A stretch of 64,000 nt of DNA from an uncultured Algimonas sp. (GCF_947498175.1 NZ_CANMJB010000006.1:62001-126000), one strand, 5' to 3'. Numbered from the stretch's first letter, positions 35,329 through 46,305 are shown. Translations and numbers: made by a program. The notes: generated from the sequence alone by a model not told the origin.

Positions 35329-37166
35329 GAGCTTTCCTTGGTTTGATCGATGTAGCGCTCGACATTGCGCTCCAGAATGTCAAGCGGGACGGACCCGTTG
35401 GCAATGACGACGTCGTGAAATTGCCGGATGTCGAACGCGTCTCCCAATTCGGTTTCGGCTCGTTCGCGCAATTCGACGATCTTCAACTTGCCGATCATGT
35501 AGGCCGTGGCCTGACCGGGCCAGACGATGTAGCGATCGATCTCGGCGCGAACATCGCCTTCGGGATTGGGAATGTTCTCCAGATAATATTGCACCGCCGT
35601 TTCTCGGTCCCATTTTTTGGCGTGGAGACCCGTATCCACGACGAGACGCGCCGCCCGGAAGATTTCCATGCCGAGCTGACCGAACTCCTTGTAGGGATCG
35701 GTATATAGACCAAGCTCCTTCGGAATTTCCTCTGCATAGAGCGCCCAGCCTTCGATGAAGGCCGTATGTCCGCCGAGCCTGCGGAACTCCGGAACGCCGT
35801 CCAGTTCCTGCGCAATGGCGATCTGCATGTGATGACCGGGAATGCCTTCGTGATAGGCCAGGGCCTGTTGCAGGAATTTCGGCTGGTCGGCCATGTCCTT
35901 CAGATTGATATAGTAGGTGCCGGGCCGAGAGCCATCCAGCGCCGGCGCGTCGTAGAACGCACCGAAGGCCGTGGCTTCGCGGAAGGGTTCGACACGTTTC
36001 ACTATCATGTCGGCTTCGGGTTTCGTCAGGAAGAGGCCATCCAGCCGACCGCGCATTTCGTCGATGATCGAGGTCGCATCCGCAACGTAGGCGCTGCGGC
36101 CTGTATCGTCATTTGCATAGGTGAAGCGCGGGTCGGTCCGCAAAAACGTGTAGAAGTCCTGCAAGCTGCCGTCGAAACCGACGCGCTCCATGATTTCGCG
36201 CATCCGGGTCTGGATGCGGTCGACCTCTCTCAAGCCGATGTCGTGGATCTCGTCGGGCGTCAGGTCCGTCGTCGTATAATGCCTCAGGCGCGCGGCATAA
36301 TAGTCGTCTGCCTGCGGAAGTTTCCAAGCCCCGTCATCATCGGTTGCTTTTTCGGCATGGCGTTCGAACATCGACAGAAGCGATCGATAGGCCGGTTCGA
36401 CCGACTCCAACAGAGCTGTGCTGGCAGCCGTGACCAGGTCCGCTTTCTGCGAGGCGTTCAGATTCGTTTCGTTCAGTTTGCTCTTGAAGTCCTTCAACAG
36501 AGGGCTGTCTTCGCCGTCTGTGAAGGGAGCGCCAGCGATGATGTTGCGCGAGGGCTCCGCGATCTTTTCATAGACGAACCGGGGAAGCATGACCCCATTG
36601 TCGGCTTGAGCTTCTGCGCGCATTTCGGCTTGTCCGAAATAATCGTCGAAGGCTTCGAGACGCGCAATGTAATCTCTTGCATCTTGTTCGGTTGCAATGT
36701 CGTGGAAGTTGATGAGAAAGCTGGGCAGGCTTGAATGCGGTCCGCTCATGTGCTGGAAAACGTAGTCGTTTCCGGACACTGCATGCGTGGCCAGCCAATC
36801 TTCCTGCTGCACTTCGAATAGGCGGTAGGACAACGCAGCGTCCTCATCCAGCCTGTCGACATCGAAGCTGCGCTTCATTTCGGCGAGCCAGCTCCGGCGC
36901 AAGGCGGCTTCCTCGTCCAAGGCGCTCTGGCTGATATCGTCGAGCCGATCGCGATTGACGCGCTTGCCCAGATAGGTCTGGGTCATGGGCGATCTGGCGA
37001 GCTCTTCATCGTACCGGGCGGCGAACCAGTCGTTTAGCCGGTCCGACTCCTGCGTGACGATCTCCGCACGCGATGTGTCGATTTGCACGTCTCCGGGACG
37101 GCAGGCCGGCAGCGCGGCCGAGCAGACCAGAAAACCGGCTATGGCCATGACCTGTAGGTGTTTCAT
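35325..37166 (-). CDS. DUF885 family lipoprotein (putative metalloprotease), copy 1
   Basis: 613 residues. N-terminal signal with lipobox ALPAC (Cys22). Core motifs AYHEGIPGHHMQIA, FIEGWALYAEEIP and VVDTGLHAKKW match those of the downstream copy. Upstream copy of a two-gene unit; the intergenic region to cckA (divergent) is 82 bp. Putative exported zinc-dependent peptidase by family resemblance; not experimentally defined. Confidence 0.82.
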   Translation of the reverse strand: MKHLQVMAIAGFLVCSAALPACRPGDVQIDTSRAEIVTQESDRLNDWFAARYDEELARSPMTQTYLGKRVNRDRLDDISQSALDEEAALRRSWLAEMKRSFDVDRLDEDAALSYRLFEVQQEDWLATHAVSGNDYVFQHMSGPHSSLPSFLINFHDIATEQDARDYIARLEAFDDYFGQAEMRAEAQADNGVMLPRFVYEKIAEPSRNIIAGAPFTDGEDSPLLKDFKSKLNETNLNASQKADLVTAASTALLESVEPAYRSLLSMFERHAEKATDDDGAWKLPQADDYYAARLRHYTTTDLTPDEIHDIGLREVDRIQTRMREIMERVGFDGSLQDFYTFLRTDPRFTYANDDTGRSAYVADATSIIDEMRGRLDGLFLTKPEADMIVKRVEPFREATAFGAFYDAPALDGSRPGTYYINLKDMADQPKFLQQALAYHEGIPGHHMQIAIAQELDGVPEFRRLGGHTAFIEGWALYAEEIPKELGLYTDPYKEFGQLGMEIFRAARLVVDTGLHAKKWDRETAVQYYLENIPNPEGDVRAEIDRYIVWPGQATAYMIGKLKIVELRERAETELGDAFDIRQFHDVVIANGSVPLDILERNVERYIDQTKESS

Positions 37167-37248
37167 CGCAAATCCGCTTCAAGAGTTCGGGTAGTTTTCA
37201 GAGAAAGTCCGAAACTCTCGCGGCAATGTCAAATAAGGGGTAGAGCGT

Positions 37249-39759
37249 TTGCGCATGAACGAAGCGATTCCGTCATCTCCGAGTTCCGGTCCGGTCGGCC
37301 GCATGGCCGGCTGGTCGGGATTGGTCATACTCATCCTGCTCGTCATAATCGGCAGCATCTGGGCCGCCCTGGCATGGACCGGCCTGCAACCCGGTCCGCA
37401 GATCCTGGTCGCGGGCGTGATCGCCTTGGCTGTCCTGTTGGCAGCGGGACTGTTGATAACCATGAGGGCCGGCAGTCGGGAAGACCGCCGCGCCGCTCAC
37501 CGCGACTCTCTTTACAGCGAGGCATTCTTCCTGTCGGGACGACCGCAACTGATCACGCGAAACGGCGAACCGGCCCATGCCAACCGCGCCTACCTGGATA
37601 TTGCCCGGACACTGGCTGTGGACGTGTTGCCCGACACATTGCCGTCCGTGGACCGGCTGTTCTCGACAACCGGCAAGGACGGATCGGCGGCCATCTTCCG
37701 ATTGCACAACATTCCGCCCACCCAATCCGAAGCCGAAGAAGAGATCAATCTGGTCATGCCGAACGGCACGCTGTCGCGGTTTCGCATATCCGTGAAACGG
37801 ATCGGAGCGCAGCCCGGCCTGGACCTCTGGCAGATCGACGAGATCGCGGGCATGGAAAGTCACGGCGCGTCTTTGGCGAACGCACCCATCGGTCTGTTCT
37901 CCCTGACGCGCGACGGCCGTGTGATATCCATAAACACGACGATGCAACGCTGGTTGGGCGGCCCCGACGCCGTGGCGCCGACGCATATCAACGAATTCAT
38001 CGAAGACCCGCTGCTTCTGCTCGATGCCGACGCCGTCCATGGCAAAACGGTTCGTGCCGATACGCGGCTGATCACCCGCAAGGGCGTCGTCACGCCGATC
38101 GTGATGATCGCCAGGTGGAACGCCGTCGAGGCAGGCGATCTGGTCGCTTCCGTCGCCCTGCACGGCCACACGTCGCGACCTGGCGGCCAGCGCCAGACGG
38201 AGCTTTCCCAAGCCGCCGGATCCGACAAACAGCATGCGCCGGCCTTCGCCTCCGTCCCGTTCGGCGTCCTGCAGGTCGACGGGGCCAATATCGGCACAGC
38301 GAAAATCACCTATACCAACAAGGCATTCCGCACTCTCTGGGGCGGCGGCGACCCGATCGGTCAACCGTTCGCCTCTCTGTTCGACGGCCATACCGTGCGC
38401 AAGACCTTGGCGGGGAAGTCAGTGGCCGACATGGGCGACATGGGCGCGATCGACGTGCGTCTGACCGGCGCCGGCAAGGTGCCTGTCGCCCTCTATATCG
38501 TTCCCGATCCGGTGCTGCCGGAGCGGCTATGGGCCTATCTCGTCGATATCAGCACGCGCAAATCGCTGGAAGAACAGGTCCGGCAGAGCCAGAAGATGCA
38601 GGCCGTCGGGCAACTGACCGCCGGCGTGGCGCACGATTTCAACAACCTGCTGACGGCGATCCGCCTCAACACCGACGAATTGCTGCAACGACACCCGGTC
38701 GGCGATCCATCCTATCCCGAGCTGCAGAACATCAATGCGACGGGCGCACGCGCCGCGGCGCTGGTCAAGAAACTGCTCGCCTTCTCACGACAACAGACCC
38801 GCCGCGCCGAGCGCATCGACATATCGGAAGTTCTGTCCGACATGTATCTCACCCTGAAGCAGACGCTAGGCGGCCAGGCGCAGCTGGAACTCAGCCACGC
38901 CCGCGACTTGCCGCCGGTCATGATGGACCGGTCGCAATTTGACAACGTCGTCATGAACCTGTGCGTGAATGCGCGCGACGCCATGGAAGCACAAGGCGGT
39001 GGCCGGATCACGATCGAGTCCGAACGCCTCTCCCGGCATTCCGTGACCGATCTCGGTTTGCAGTCGGCTCTCATGGATTTTCCGTCCGACGACATCGTGC
39101 TGATTTCCGTTTCGGATACGGGCACCGGCATGACGGAGGCGGTCAAGGCCAAGATATTCGAGCCCTTCTTCACGACCAAGGATCAAGGCAAGGGCACAGG
39201 TCTGGGGCTGGCGACGGTTTACGGCATCATCCAGCAATCGGGCGGGCATCTCGAAGTGGACAGCGAACTTGGGCGCGGAACGACATTCAACATATATCTG
39301 CCCGCCGCCCCCGAGCTGACGCAGCAGGACATCATCGACAAGGCGCCCGCACCCGCCGAACGCAAACCGGCCGACCTGGCCGGGCAGGGCAACATCCTGT
39401 TCGTCGAAGACGAAGCCGCCGTGCGCGTGATCGCGGCCAAGAGCTTGCGCAAACGCGGCTACAACGTGGTCGAGGCCGAGGACGGCGAGGAAGCGCTGGA
39501 GCTTCTGGAGGGTGCATCGGAGCCGTTCGACCTGCTTCTTTCCGACGTGGTCATGCCGGGGCTCGACGGCCCTGGCTTGCTCAAGCAGGGACGCGAGATG
39601 TTGGGCGATGCGCGGATCGTCTTCATTTCCGGCTATGCGGAAGAGAAGTTCTCGGACTTGCTGGCCGAGGAGCCCGACGTCACGTTCCTGCCCAAACCGT
39701 TCACGCTCGCCGAGCTGGCAGAGAAGGTGAAATCCGAGATCGGCGAGGCCGTCGGTTGA
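37249..39759 (+). CDS. cckA: cell-cycle hybrid histidine kinase CckA
   Basis: 836 residues. Two N-terminal membrane helices (about 24-44 and 52-71), two PAS-like regions (about 85-200 and 205-435), HisKA with His462 (GVAHDFNNLLTAI), HATPase with VMNLCVNARDAME, SDTGTGM and GKGTGLGLATVYGI, and a C-terminal receiver with Asp766 (LLLSDVVMPG) and Lys in LPKPF. This is the layout of CckA, which feeds the ChpT-CtrA phosphorelay controlling division and polarity. A TTG at 37249 lies 8 nt after AAGGGG; the ATG at 37255 is the alternative start. Confidence 0.92.
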   Translation: MRMNEAIPSSPSSGPVGRMAGWSGLVILILLVIIGSIWAALAWTGLQPGPQILVAGVIALAVLLAAGLLITMRAGSREDRRAAHRDSLYSEAFFLSGRPQLITRNGEPAHANRAYLDIARTLAVDVLPDTLPSVDRLFSTTGKDGSAAIFRLHNIPPTQSEAEEEINLVMPNGTLSRFRISVKRIGAQPGLDLWQIDEIAGMESHGASLANAPIGLFSLTRDGRVISINTTMQRWLGGPDAVAPTHINEFIEDPLLLLDADAVHGKTVRADTRLITRKGVVTPIVMIARWNAVEAGDLVASVALHGHTSRPGGQRQTELSQAAGSDKQHAPAFASVPFGVLQVDGANIGTAKITYTNKAFRTLWGGGDPIGQPFASLFDGHTVRKTLAGKSVADMGDMGAIDVRLTGAGKVPVALYIVPDPVLPERLWAYLVDISTRKSLEEQVRQSQKMQAVGQLTAGVAHDFNNLLTAIRLNTDELLQRHPVGDPSYPELQNINATGARAAALVKKLLAFSRQQTRRAERIDISEVLSDMYLTLKQTLGGQAQLELSHARDLPPVMMDRSQFDNVVMNLCVNARDAMEAQGGGRITIESERLSRHSVTDLGLQSALMDFPSDDIVLISVSDTGTGMTEAVKAKIFEPFFTTKDQGKGTGLGLATVYGIIQQSGGHLEVDSELGRGTTFNIYLPAAPELTQQDIIDKAPAPAERKPADLAGQGNILFVEDEAAVRVIAAKSLRKRGYNVVEAEDGEEALELLEGASEPFDLLLSDVVMPGLDGPGLLKQGREMLGDARIVFISGYAEEKFSDLLAEEPDVTFLPKPFTLAELAEKVKSEIGEAVG

Positions 39760-40074
39760 GCGCCTGCGACAGATCGCCCTGCTGGCTGGCACGGCGCAGA
39801 TCGGTGTCTATCTCGCTTCTTGTCACCCTTCCGAGCTTGCCGGCTGCGACAATGTGTACTTGGCACATCATGATCTGCCATCCAGACCGCACTTTGGATG
39901 GTCGGCACAATATGTTGTGCTAGGGTGACTGCAAGAAGTGTTCTTTTTTTGTTCTTTTCACTTGCGGGATGAGAACAAAGATGAAACAGAGTGACCACAC
40001 GGCAGTCCATTAGAAGCCGTTTCTTTCATGGGGGACCGAAGGGCTCCGGAAACCCCGCGATCGGAGTAGTTCTC
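39760..40074. other. recA upstream region
   Basis: 315 bp without a gene. Holds a 6-bp hairpin GCACAA-TATG-TTGTGC (39905-39920), an SOS box (39940-39954) and an imperfect CCATCC/GGATGG inverted repeat at about 39880-39903. The rest looks like recA promoter and leader. A GGAG lies 9 nt before the recA ATG. Confidence 0.6.
39940..39954. promoter_or_regulatory. LexA SOS box (GTTC-N7-GTTC) before recA
   Basis: GTTC-TTTTTTT-GTTC, an exact match to the alphaproteobacterial LexA recognition site GTTCN7GTTC. It lies 121 bp before the recA start, which implies DNA-damage control of recA. Confidence 0.85.
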
Positions 40075-41181
40075 ATGGCGAGAAACACCACCCCCCTCAA
40101 GGTCGTCGAAAAGGCGACCGATAAGAACAGATCAGCCGCCCTGGATGCGGCTTTGTCCCAAATCGACCGGAGCTTCGGCAAAGGCTCGGTCATGAAGTTG
40201 GGCGATAAGACGTCCATGGATGTCGAAAGCGTCTCCACCGGTTCGCTTGGTCTGGACATCGCGCTCGGCATCGGCGGCCTGCCCAAGGGCCGGATCATCG
40301 AGATCTACGGGCCGGAGTCGTCCGGCAAGACCACGCTGACGCTCCATGCCATCGCCGAATGCCAGAAGGCGGGCGGCGTTGCGGCCTTCATCGACGCCGA
40401 ACACGCGCTCGACCCGGTCTATGCAGGCAAGCTGGGCGTGGACGTCAACGAATTGCTGATCGCGCAGCCCGACACGGGCGAGCAAAGCCTGGAGATCGCC
40501 GACACGCTGGTTCGTTCCGGCGCTGTCGATATCCTCGTCATCGATTCTGTCGCGGCCCTGACGCCGCGTGCCGAACTGGAAGGCGACATGGGCGACTCCC
40601 TGCCAGGTTTGCAGGCCCGTCTCATGAGCCAGGCGCTGCGTAAGTTGACCGGGTCGATTTCCAAATCGGGCTGCATGGTGATCTTCATCAACCAGATCCG
40701 CATGAAGATCGGGGTGATGTATGGTTCGCCTGAGACCACGACGGGGGGCAATGCGCTGAAATTCTACAGCTCCGTCCGTCTCGATATCCGCCGCATCGGT
40801 GCGATCAAGAACCGCGACGAGGTCGTCGGCAACCAGACGCGCGTCAAGGTCGTCAAGAACAAGGTCGCGCCGCCCTTCCGCCAGGTCGAATTCGACATCA
40901 TGTACGGCGAAGGCATTTCCAAGACCGGTGAACTGATCGACATGGGCGTGCTGGCCGATGTGATCCAGAAATCCGGCTCATGGTATTCCTATGGCGACGA
41001 ACGGATCGGTCAGGGGCGCGAGAACGTGCGCAAGTTCCTGATCGAGAATCCGGACATGATGGCGGAGATCGAACAGAAGATCTTGCGTGAAAAGGGTTTG
41101 CTGGATGACGAGCTGCTGATGCCGACCGACGAACAGGTTGAAGACAACGGTTCGGAACCCCAATTGGGGCTCGGCGCCTAA
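40075..41181 (+). CDS. recA: recombinase RecA
   Basis: 368 residues. Walker [10 protein letters not shown] (79-87), Walker [11 protein letters not shown], loop L1/L2 regions including [14 protein letters not shown] and [15 protein letters not shown], and a C-terminal acidic tail. Drives strand exchange in recombination and LexA self-cleavage in the SOS response. The start [10 protein letters not shown] at 40075 was chosen over the open frame from 39991 because of the preceding GGAG and normal length. An SOS box lies upstream and a strong terminator follows. Confidence 0.97.
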   Translation: MARNTTPLKVVEKATDKNRSAALDAALSQIDRSFGKGSVMKLGDKTSMDVESVSTGSLGLDIALGIGGLPKGRIIEIYGPESSGKTTLTLHAIAECQKAGGVAAFIDAEHALDPVYAGKLGVDVNELLIAQPDTGEQSLEIADTLVRSGAVDILVIDSVAALTPRAELEGDMGDSLPGLQARLMSQALRKLTGSISKSGCMVIFINQIRMKIGVMYGSPETTTGGNALKFYSSVRLDIRRIGAIKNRDEVVGNQTRVKVVKNKVAPPFRQVEFDIMYGEGISKTGELIDMGVLADVIQKSGSWYSYGDERIGQGRENVRKFLIENPDMMAEIEQKILREKGLLDDELLMPTDEQVEDNGSEPQLGLGA

Positions 41182-41234
41182 GCCGGCACTGTCGATTGCA
41201 GTTCAGGCTGGATACATGTCCGGCTTGGTAATCG

Positions 41235-41269
41235 GGACGCGGACTGCGAGAGCAGTCCGCGTCCTTTTT
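41235..41269 (+). terminator. intrinsic terminator of recA
   Basis: A 13-bp perfect stem, GGACGCGGACTGC (41235-41247) with GCAGTCCGCGTCC (41252-41264), closed by a GAGA tetraloop and followed by TTTTT. Located 54 bp after the recA stop. Confidence 0.92.
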
Positions 41270-41569
41270 CGACTCGCTTGTTCCGCATATCCGTCCAGCG
41301 GAAAGGCCAGTCGATTTCGTCCGGGGGTTCGGATAACACGCACGGTCCGTCCACCGTGTGCCGGATCCCCGGGCACCCGAAAGCTTTCGTCTCTGACGCC
41401 TGGACGGCAGGCAGGGATGAGAACTTCGACTGCGGTAATTTAACGTGCGTTATAAAAGCGGGTTCCAGTCCTAGGCAGTGACTTCGGACACATTTTGCAC
41501 AAAGGCGGTTCGCCACCCGATTGCACTCCCGGCTTGGAACCGCGGTCCGGCCTGCCTATAGGGCCGCGC
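41270..41569. other. 300-bp region between recA terminator and alaS
   Basis: No convincing gene. Contains CACGGT-CCGTCC-ACCGTG, a 6-bp hairpin (about 41341-41358), and a perfect 12-bp palindrome CGAAAGCTTTCG (41378-41389). A TTATAAAA at about 41450 could be part of the alaS promoter. A small RNA is possible but not shown. Confidence 0.4.
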
Positions 41570-44206
41570 ATGACATCGCTTGCAGACATTCGGTCCCAGT
41601 TTCTCGGCTATTTCGGCCGCAACGGGCATGCCGTGCTGCCCTCGGCACCGCTGGTGCCGGACAATGATCCGACCCTGCTTTTCGTCAATGCCGGAATGGT
41701 CCCGTTCAAGGACAGCTTCACCGGCGCCCGTACGCCGGAGAGCCCAAGGGCCGCGACCTCGCAAAAGTGCGTCCGCGCGGGCGGCAAGCACAACGATCTG
41801 GACAATGTCGGCTATACGGCGCGTCATCATACGTTTTTCGAGATGCTTGGGAATTTCAGCTTCGGCGACTATTTCAAGGACCGCGCGATCAGTCAGGCTT
41901 GGGATTTGGTGACGAAGGAATTCGGCCTGCCGCAGGACAAGCTCCTGGTCACGATCTACCATACGGATGATGCCGCCTTCGATCTCTGGAAGAAGATTGC
42001 AGGTCTGCCCGACGACCGGATCATCCGGATCGCCACGGACGACAATTTCTGGGCGATGGGCGATACCGGTCCTTGCGGGCCAAGCAGCGAAATCTTCTTC
42101 GATCATGGTCCTGGGATCCCCGGCGGCCCGCCCGGATCGCCAGATGAAGACGGCGACCGTTTCATCGAGATCTGGAACCTCGTCTTCATGCAGTTCGAAC
42201 GCCACGCGGACGGACGCCGGACCGATCTGCCCAAACCGTCCATCGATACGGGCATGGGTTTGGAGCGCATCGCCGCCATCATGCAGGGCGAACACGACAA
42301 TTACGACATCGACCTGTTCAGAACCCTGATCGGGGCGTCCGTCGATCTGACGGGCGTGAAGGCGGAAGGCGAGGCGAAGTTCAGCCACCGTGTCATCGCC
42401 GACCATTTGCGGTCCTGCTCCTTTCTTCTGGCCGACGGAGTCAGCCCGTCCAATGAAGGGCGCGGCTATGTGTTGCGACGCATCATGCGGCGCGCCATGC
42501 GCCATGCTCATCTGCTCGGTGCGCCAGAGCCCCTGATGCACAGGCTCGTTCCGACGTTGGTCGCACAAATGGGCGATGCGTTCGGCGAGCTGAGGCGCGC
42601 CCAAGCCAGCATCGAAGCTACGTTCCAGCAGGAAGAGGAGCGTTTCCGCCGCACGCTTGGCCGCGGCATGGGGCTTCTGGACGATGCGACGGCCCGCCTG
42701 TCCGAAGGTGACGAACTGTCCGGTGAAACGGCCTTCAAGCTCTACGACACTTACGGGTTTCCGCTCGACTTGACGCAGGATGCACTGCGGGGTCGCGGAA
42801 TCGGCGTGGATACCGATGGGTTCGAAACGGCGATGAAGAAACAGCGGGCGCAAAGCCAGGCCGATGGTGGCAATTTCGGAAGCTCCGATGCAGACGATAT
42901 TTTCAAGGCTCTGCGCGAAGAGGCCGGTCCGACCGCTTTCACCGGCTATGACCGTTTGTCCGAGACGCATGAAATTGTCGCCCTGATGCAGGATAACCGG
43001 CGGATCGACCGTGCCGTGTCCGGTCCGGTCATGTTCCTGACGCGCGAAACGCCCTTCTATGCGGAAAGCGGCGGGCAGGCCGGGGATCATGGCGTGGCCG
43101 ACTTCGACAATGGCGCGCGCGTCGAAATCAGCGACGTTCAAAAGAAAGCCGGCGATCTGCACGTTCACATCGGAACGCTGACCGGCGAGATTTCCGTCGG
43201 CGACAGTGCGGTGATCTCCGTCGATGTGGATTGGCGCGAAAAGACCAAGCGCAATCATTCTGCCACACACATCATGCACGAAGCGCTGCGCCGCGTGCTG
43301 GGCGATCATGTCACCCAGAAAGGCCAGATGGTCGATGCCGACCGTATTCGCTTCGATATCAGCCATGGGGGCGCGATCACACGCGAAGAGCTGGCCAAGG
43401 TCGAAGACGAAGTGAATGCGGTGATCCAGCAGAACGCGCCGGCGAAAATCCAACTCATGGCGCCGGATGCCGCGATCGAGGCGGGCGCCATGGCGCTGTT
43501 CGGCGAGAAATATGGCGACGAAGTCCGGGTCCTGTCTTTGGGCACCGATCCAGACGGCACGGACTATTCCGTCGAATTGTGCGGTGGAACGCATGTTGAG
43601 CGGACAGGCGATATCGCCTTGTTCAAGATCCTGTCCGAAGGTGCCGTCGCGGCGGGCATCCGCCGTGTCGAAGCCGTCACGGGCGAAGCGGCGCGCCGCT
43701 ATCTGGAAGAGCAGGCCGGACTGGCCCGTGCCGCCGCCGATCGGCTCAAGGCCAAACCGGAGGACATACCGGAGCGCATCCAAGCGCTGTTGGCCGAGCG
43801 AAAGCAGCTGGAAAAGGATCTGGGCGAAGCGCGCAAGCAATTGGCGCTCGGCGGGAATGGCGGCGCAGCCGCGGGCCCTGAAGAGATTGGCGGCGTGCCC
43901 TTCGTCGGCCGCGTATTGGACGGCATTGGCGGCAAGGAATTGCGGCCCATGCTGAACGAACAGATCGACAAATTGGGAACGGGCGTGGTGGCATTCGTTG
44001 CGCGCGACGAGGGCAAGGTCGCAGTGGCGGTCGCCGTATCGGACGACCTCACCGGCGATTATTCAGCTGTCGATCTGGTCAATGCCGGCGCGGCGGAAGT
44101 CGGCGGTCGCGGGGGTGGCAAGCCGGGCATGGCGCAGGCCGGAGGCAGCCAGCCGGACAAAGCCGACGCCGCTCTGGATGCGATCAGAGCTGTGTTGGAA
44201 GGCTAA
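41570..44206 (+). CDS. alaS: alanyl-tRNA synthetase
   Basis: 878 residues, class II synthetase. N-terminal catalytic domain with RSQFLGYF and the [24 protein letters not shown] and [12 protein letters not shown] blocks. Editing domain zinc ligands in [12 protein letters not shown] and [12 protein letters not shown]. The C-Ala domain ends in [15 protein letters not shown]. The ATG at 41570 gives the usual [11 protein letters not shown] start; the frame further upstream is not typical. Its stop lies 2 bp from the convergent phhA stop. Confidence 0.97.
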   Translation: MTSLADIRSQFLGYFGRNGHAVLPSAPLVPDNDPTLLFVNAGMVPFKDSFTGARTPESPRAATSQKCVRAGGKHNDLDNVGYTARHHTFFEMLGNFSFGDYFKDRAISQAWDLVTKEFGLPQDKLLVTIYHTDDAAFDLWKKIAGLPDDRIIRIATDDNFWAMGDTGPCGPSSEIFFDHGPGIPGGPPGSPDEDGDRFIEIWNLVFMQFERHADGRRTDLPKPSIDTGMGLERIAAIMQGEHDNYDIDLFRTLIGASVDLTGVKAEGEAKFSHRVIADHLRSCSFLLADGVSPSNEGRGYVLRRIMRRAMRHAHLLGAPEPLMHRLVPTLVAQMGDAFGELRRAQASIEATFQQEEERFRRTLGRGMGLLDDATARLSEGDELSGETAFKLYDTYGFPLDLTQDALRGRGIGVDTDGFETAMKKQRAQSQADGGNFGSSDADDIFKALREEAGPTAFTGYDRLSETHEIVALMQDNRRIDRAVSGPVMFLTRETPFYAESGGQAGDHGVADFDNGARVEISDVQKKAGDLHVHIGTLTGEISVGDSAVISVDVDWREKTKRNHSATHIMHEALRRVLGDHVTQKGQMVDADRIRFDISHGGAITREELAKVEDEVNAVIQQNAPAKIQLMAPDAAIEAGAMALFGEKYGDEVRVLSLGTDPDGTDYSVELCGGTHVERTGDIALFKILSEGAVAAGIRRVEAVTGEAARRYLEEQAGLARAAADRLKAKPEDIPERIQALLAERKQLEKDLGEARKQLALGGNGGAAAGPEEIGGVPFVGRVLDGIGGKELRPMLNEQIDKLGTGVVAFVARDEGKVAVAVAVSDDLTGDYSAVDLVNAGAAEVGGRGGGKPGMAQAGGSQPDKADAALDAIRAVLEG

Positions 44207-44208
44207 GG

Positions 44209-45084
44209 CTATTCGGCCGCGTCGGCGGCCCGCATCCGCGCATATTCCTGCGTGCCATGGGCGATGACGGTGTCGGCATCCGTCAAGTCCGTCAGGCCGA
44301 ACGTGGTCGCATCCGCGGCCAGCCGTTCGTAAAGCGGTCCGAAATCCTGCTGCGTGGCGCTCAGCAATTGTTCAAAGCTGTCGATCACGAAATAGAGCTG
44401 CTGGAAATCGTCGATACGGTAGTCCGTGCGCATGACGCGTTCCAGATCGAAGGCGATCCGGTTCGGACTGTCGCTTTCCAGCGAAAAGGGTGTCTCGCCG
44501 GCCGAGCTGACGATGCCGGCCCCGTAGATCCGCAAACCTTCGGGTTTTCTGATCAGGCCGAACTCGACGGTGTACCAGTAAAGCCGTGCCAGTTCCTTCA
44601 GCCGCCCGAGCGAGTCCGCTCGCTGCCCCCCTTGGCCATAGGCCTGCATGTAGTCGGCGAAAGTGGGCAGGGTCAGCATCGGCACATGGCCGAAAATGTC
44701 GTGGAATATGTCGGGTTCTTCCAGATAGTCCAGCTGGTCGGGTTTCCGGATGAACCGTCCGGACGGAAAGCGGCGATTGGCCAGATGGTCGAAGAAGACG
44801 TCGTCCGGCACGAGGTGAGGGACCATGACGACCTCCCAACCGGTCAGATCCTTCAGTTTCGGATTGATGACGTCGAGATCGGGAATGCCGCCGGAGCCGA
44901 GATCCAAGAGCCCGAGCCCCGTGTGGAATTCCTCGACCGCACGGTCCTTGAGGATGTCGATCTGCCGCGCATAGAGCGTGTCCCAGACCTTGTGCTCCTC
45001 ATCGGTATAGCGGTCCCACATCTGCCGGATGGTGAAATCCGCTGCCGGTGTCTGCGCGTCGATTACGGGATCCGATATGGCCAT
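44209..45084 (-). CDS. phhA: phenylalanine 4-hydroxylase
   Basis: 291 residues, tetrahydropterin-dependent aromatic amino acid hydroxylase. The iron ligands are visible: His128 and His133 in FHDIFGHVPML and Glu174 in YTVEFGLI. The SSAGETPFSLES block further on is also conserved. Converts phenylalanine to tyrosine. The start at 45084 follows GGAGAG by 5 nt. Divergent from the M48 protease gene with a 233-bp gap (45085-45317) in which no gene is seen. Confidence 0.95.
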   Translation of the reverse strand: MAISDPVIDAQTPAADFTIRQMWDRYTDEEHKVWDTLYARQIDILKDRAVEEFHTGLGLLDLGSGGIPDLDVINPKLKDLTGWEVVMVPHLVPDDVFFDHLANRRFPSGRFIRKPDQLDYLEEPDIFHDIFGHVPMLTLPTFADYMQAYGQGGQRADSLGRLKELARLYWYTVEFGLIRKPEGLRIYGAGIVSSAGETPFSLESDSPNRIAFDLERVMRTDYRIDDFQQLYFVIDSFEQLLSATQQDFGPLYERLAADATTFGLTDLTDADTVIAHGTQEYARMRAADAAE

Positions 45085-45317
45085 GCTTCTCTCCTGAACT
45101 GCGGTAACGTTAACGCACCATCCCGGAATGTGTTGTGCAATTTCTTGCGGAGCCCGCTTCATTCAGAGCGGTTTCGTGCCCGACTCCGGCCATAACACGC
45201 GAAACGCTTTCCCTCCATGTCATCGGGTCCAGGGCGGGAACGGAACGATAAGGATGACAGGATCGTTTAATATCAGACCCGACGTCCTGCCTTCATGTCC
45301 TGCCGGAGAGCCCGACC

Positions 45318-46262
45318 ATGTGTACCACCCATCAGACACCCGCAAACGAAGCCGTCGCGGCCGCCGATCCGCAGCTGATGTTCCGCCGCAAATTCCTCAA
45401 ATATGCCGGTGTCGCCGGTGCGGCGACGGCTGCGGGTGGATTGGCGTCCTGTACGACGAATCCCGTCACGGGCCGGTCCCAGCTTCTGGCCTTCGCCCCT
45501 AGCGAGGCCGATCTGGCGCGAGCCGCACAGCAGAGTTGGAACGAAGTCCGCCGACAGACGCCGACGACGAACGATCCGCGTTATGCTGGACGTTTGCGCA
45601 ATATCGGTTCGCGCGTCTCGCGCGGTGCCGGCCAGGCCAATCGCAATTGGGACTATGCCGTATTCGACCAGAACACGAAGAACGCTTTCGTGCTGCCCGG
45701 CAACCGGGTCGGGTTCTTCAAAGGCATGATGGATTTCACCGACAATGACGATCAGATCGCAGCCATCATGGGCCACGAGGTTGGCCACGTGACAGGCGCT
45801 CACGCACGCGAGCGCTACAGCCAGATGATGCTGGGACAGCTCGCCATCGCGGGCGGCACGATGCTGGCCGGATCGCAACTGCAAAGACGTTGCCGTCAAG
45901 CTCGGTCCCAGCGTGAACGTAACGACTGCATGCGGAGTGCCGGTCGCAACACCCAATATCTGCAAGCCGCGCTCGGCATGGGCTTCCAGCTCGGCGTCGT
46001 GTTGCCATATGGCCGCCGTCAGGAACTCGAATCCGACCAGCTCGGCGCGCGTTACATGGCGCGAGCGGGTTACGATCCGTATCAGGCCGTCCGCCTGTGG
46101 GAGAAGATGGGCGCGGAAAGCGGCGGATCGCGCGGTCCGGAATTCCTGGCCACGCACCCGACGCCGGAACGGCGCGCGCGAGAACTGTCAGACTACATCA
46201 CGGCGCAGCAGAAGCTCGGCAGCCGCGGCTTCCAACAGCTCGATATTCCTGCCGACGCGTAA
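45318..46262 (+). CDS. M48 family metalloprotease, putative Tat lipoprotein
   Basis: 314 residues. The zinc site HEVGH (153-157) and the downstream glutamate in ELESDQLGARYMA define the M48 family; VLPGNRVGFFKGMMDF precedes it as in Oma1/BepA-like proteins. The N-terminus combines a twin-arginine-like FRRKFLKYAG with a hydrophobic run and lipobox GLASC (Cys45), suggesting Tat export and lipidation. Role in outer-membrane protein quality control is likely by family. A start at the ATG at 45378 (MFRRKFLK) is an alternative. Confidence 0.88.
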   Translation: MCTTHQTPANEAVAAADPQLMFRRKFLKYAGVAGAATAAGGLASCTTNPVTGRSQLLAFAPSEADLARAAQQSWNEVRRQTPTTNDPRYAGRLRNIGSRVSRGAGQANRNWDYAVFDQNTKNAFVLPGNRVGFFKGMMDFTDNDDQIAAIMGHEVGHVTGAHARERYSQMMLGQLAIAGGTMLAGSQLQRRCRQARSQRERNDCMRSAGRNTQYLQAALGMGFQLGVVLPYGRRQELESDQLGARYMARAGYDPYQAVRLWEKMGAESGGSRGPEFLATHPTPERRARELSDYITAQQKLGSRGFQQLDIPADA

Positions 46263-46305
46263 GACCTGCACGGCGATTTCCGCGTATTCGTGGCTTGAAG
46301 CGTGA

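Noticed and set aside
41471-43840. A 789-codon open frame on the minus strand opposite alaS
   Set aside because: Shadow of alaS: no domain, no start signal, atypical composition.
41429-45115. Similar ACTGCGGTAA...TTAACG strings before alaS (41429) and phhA (45098)
   Set aside because: Positions relative to the two genes differ greatly and the match needs a gap; treated as coincidence.
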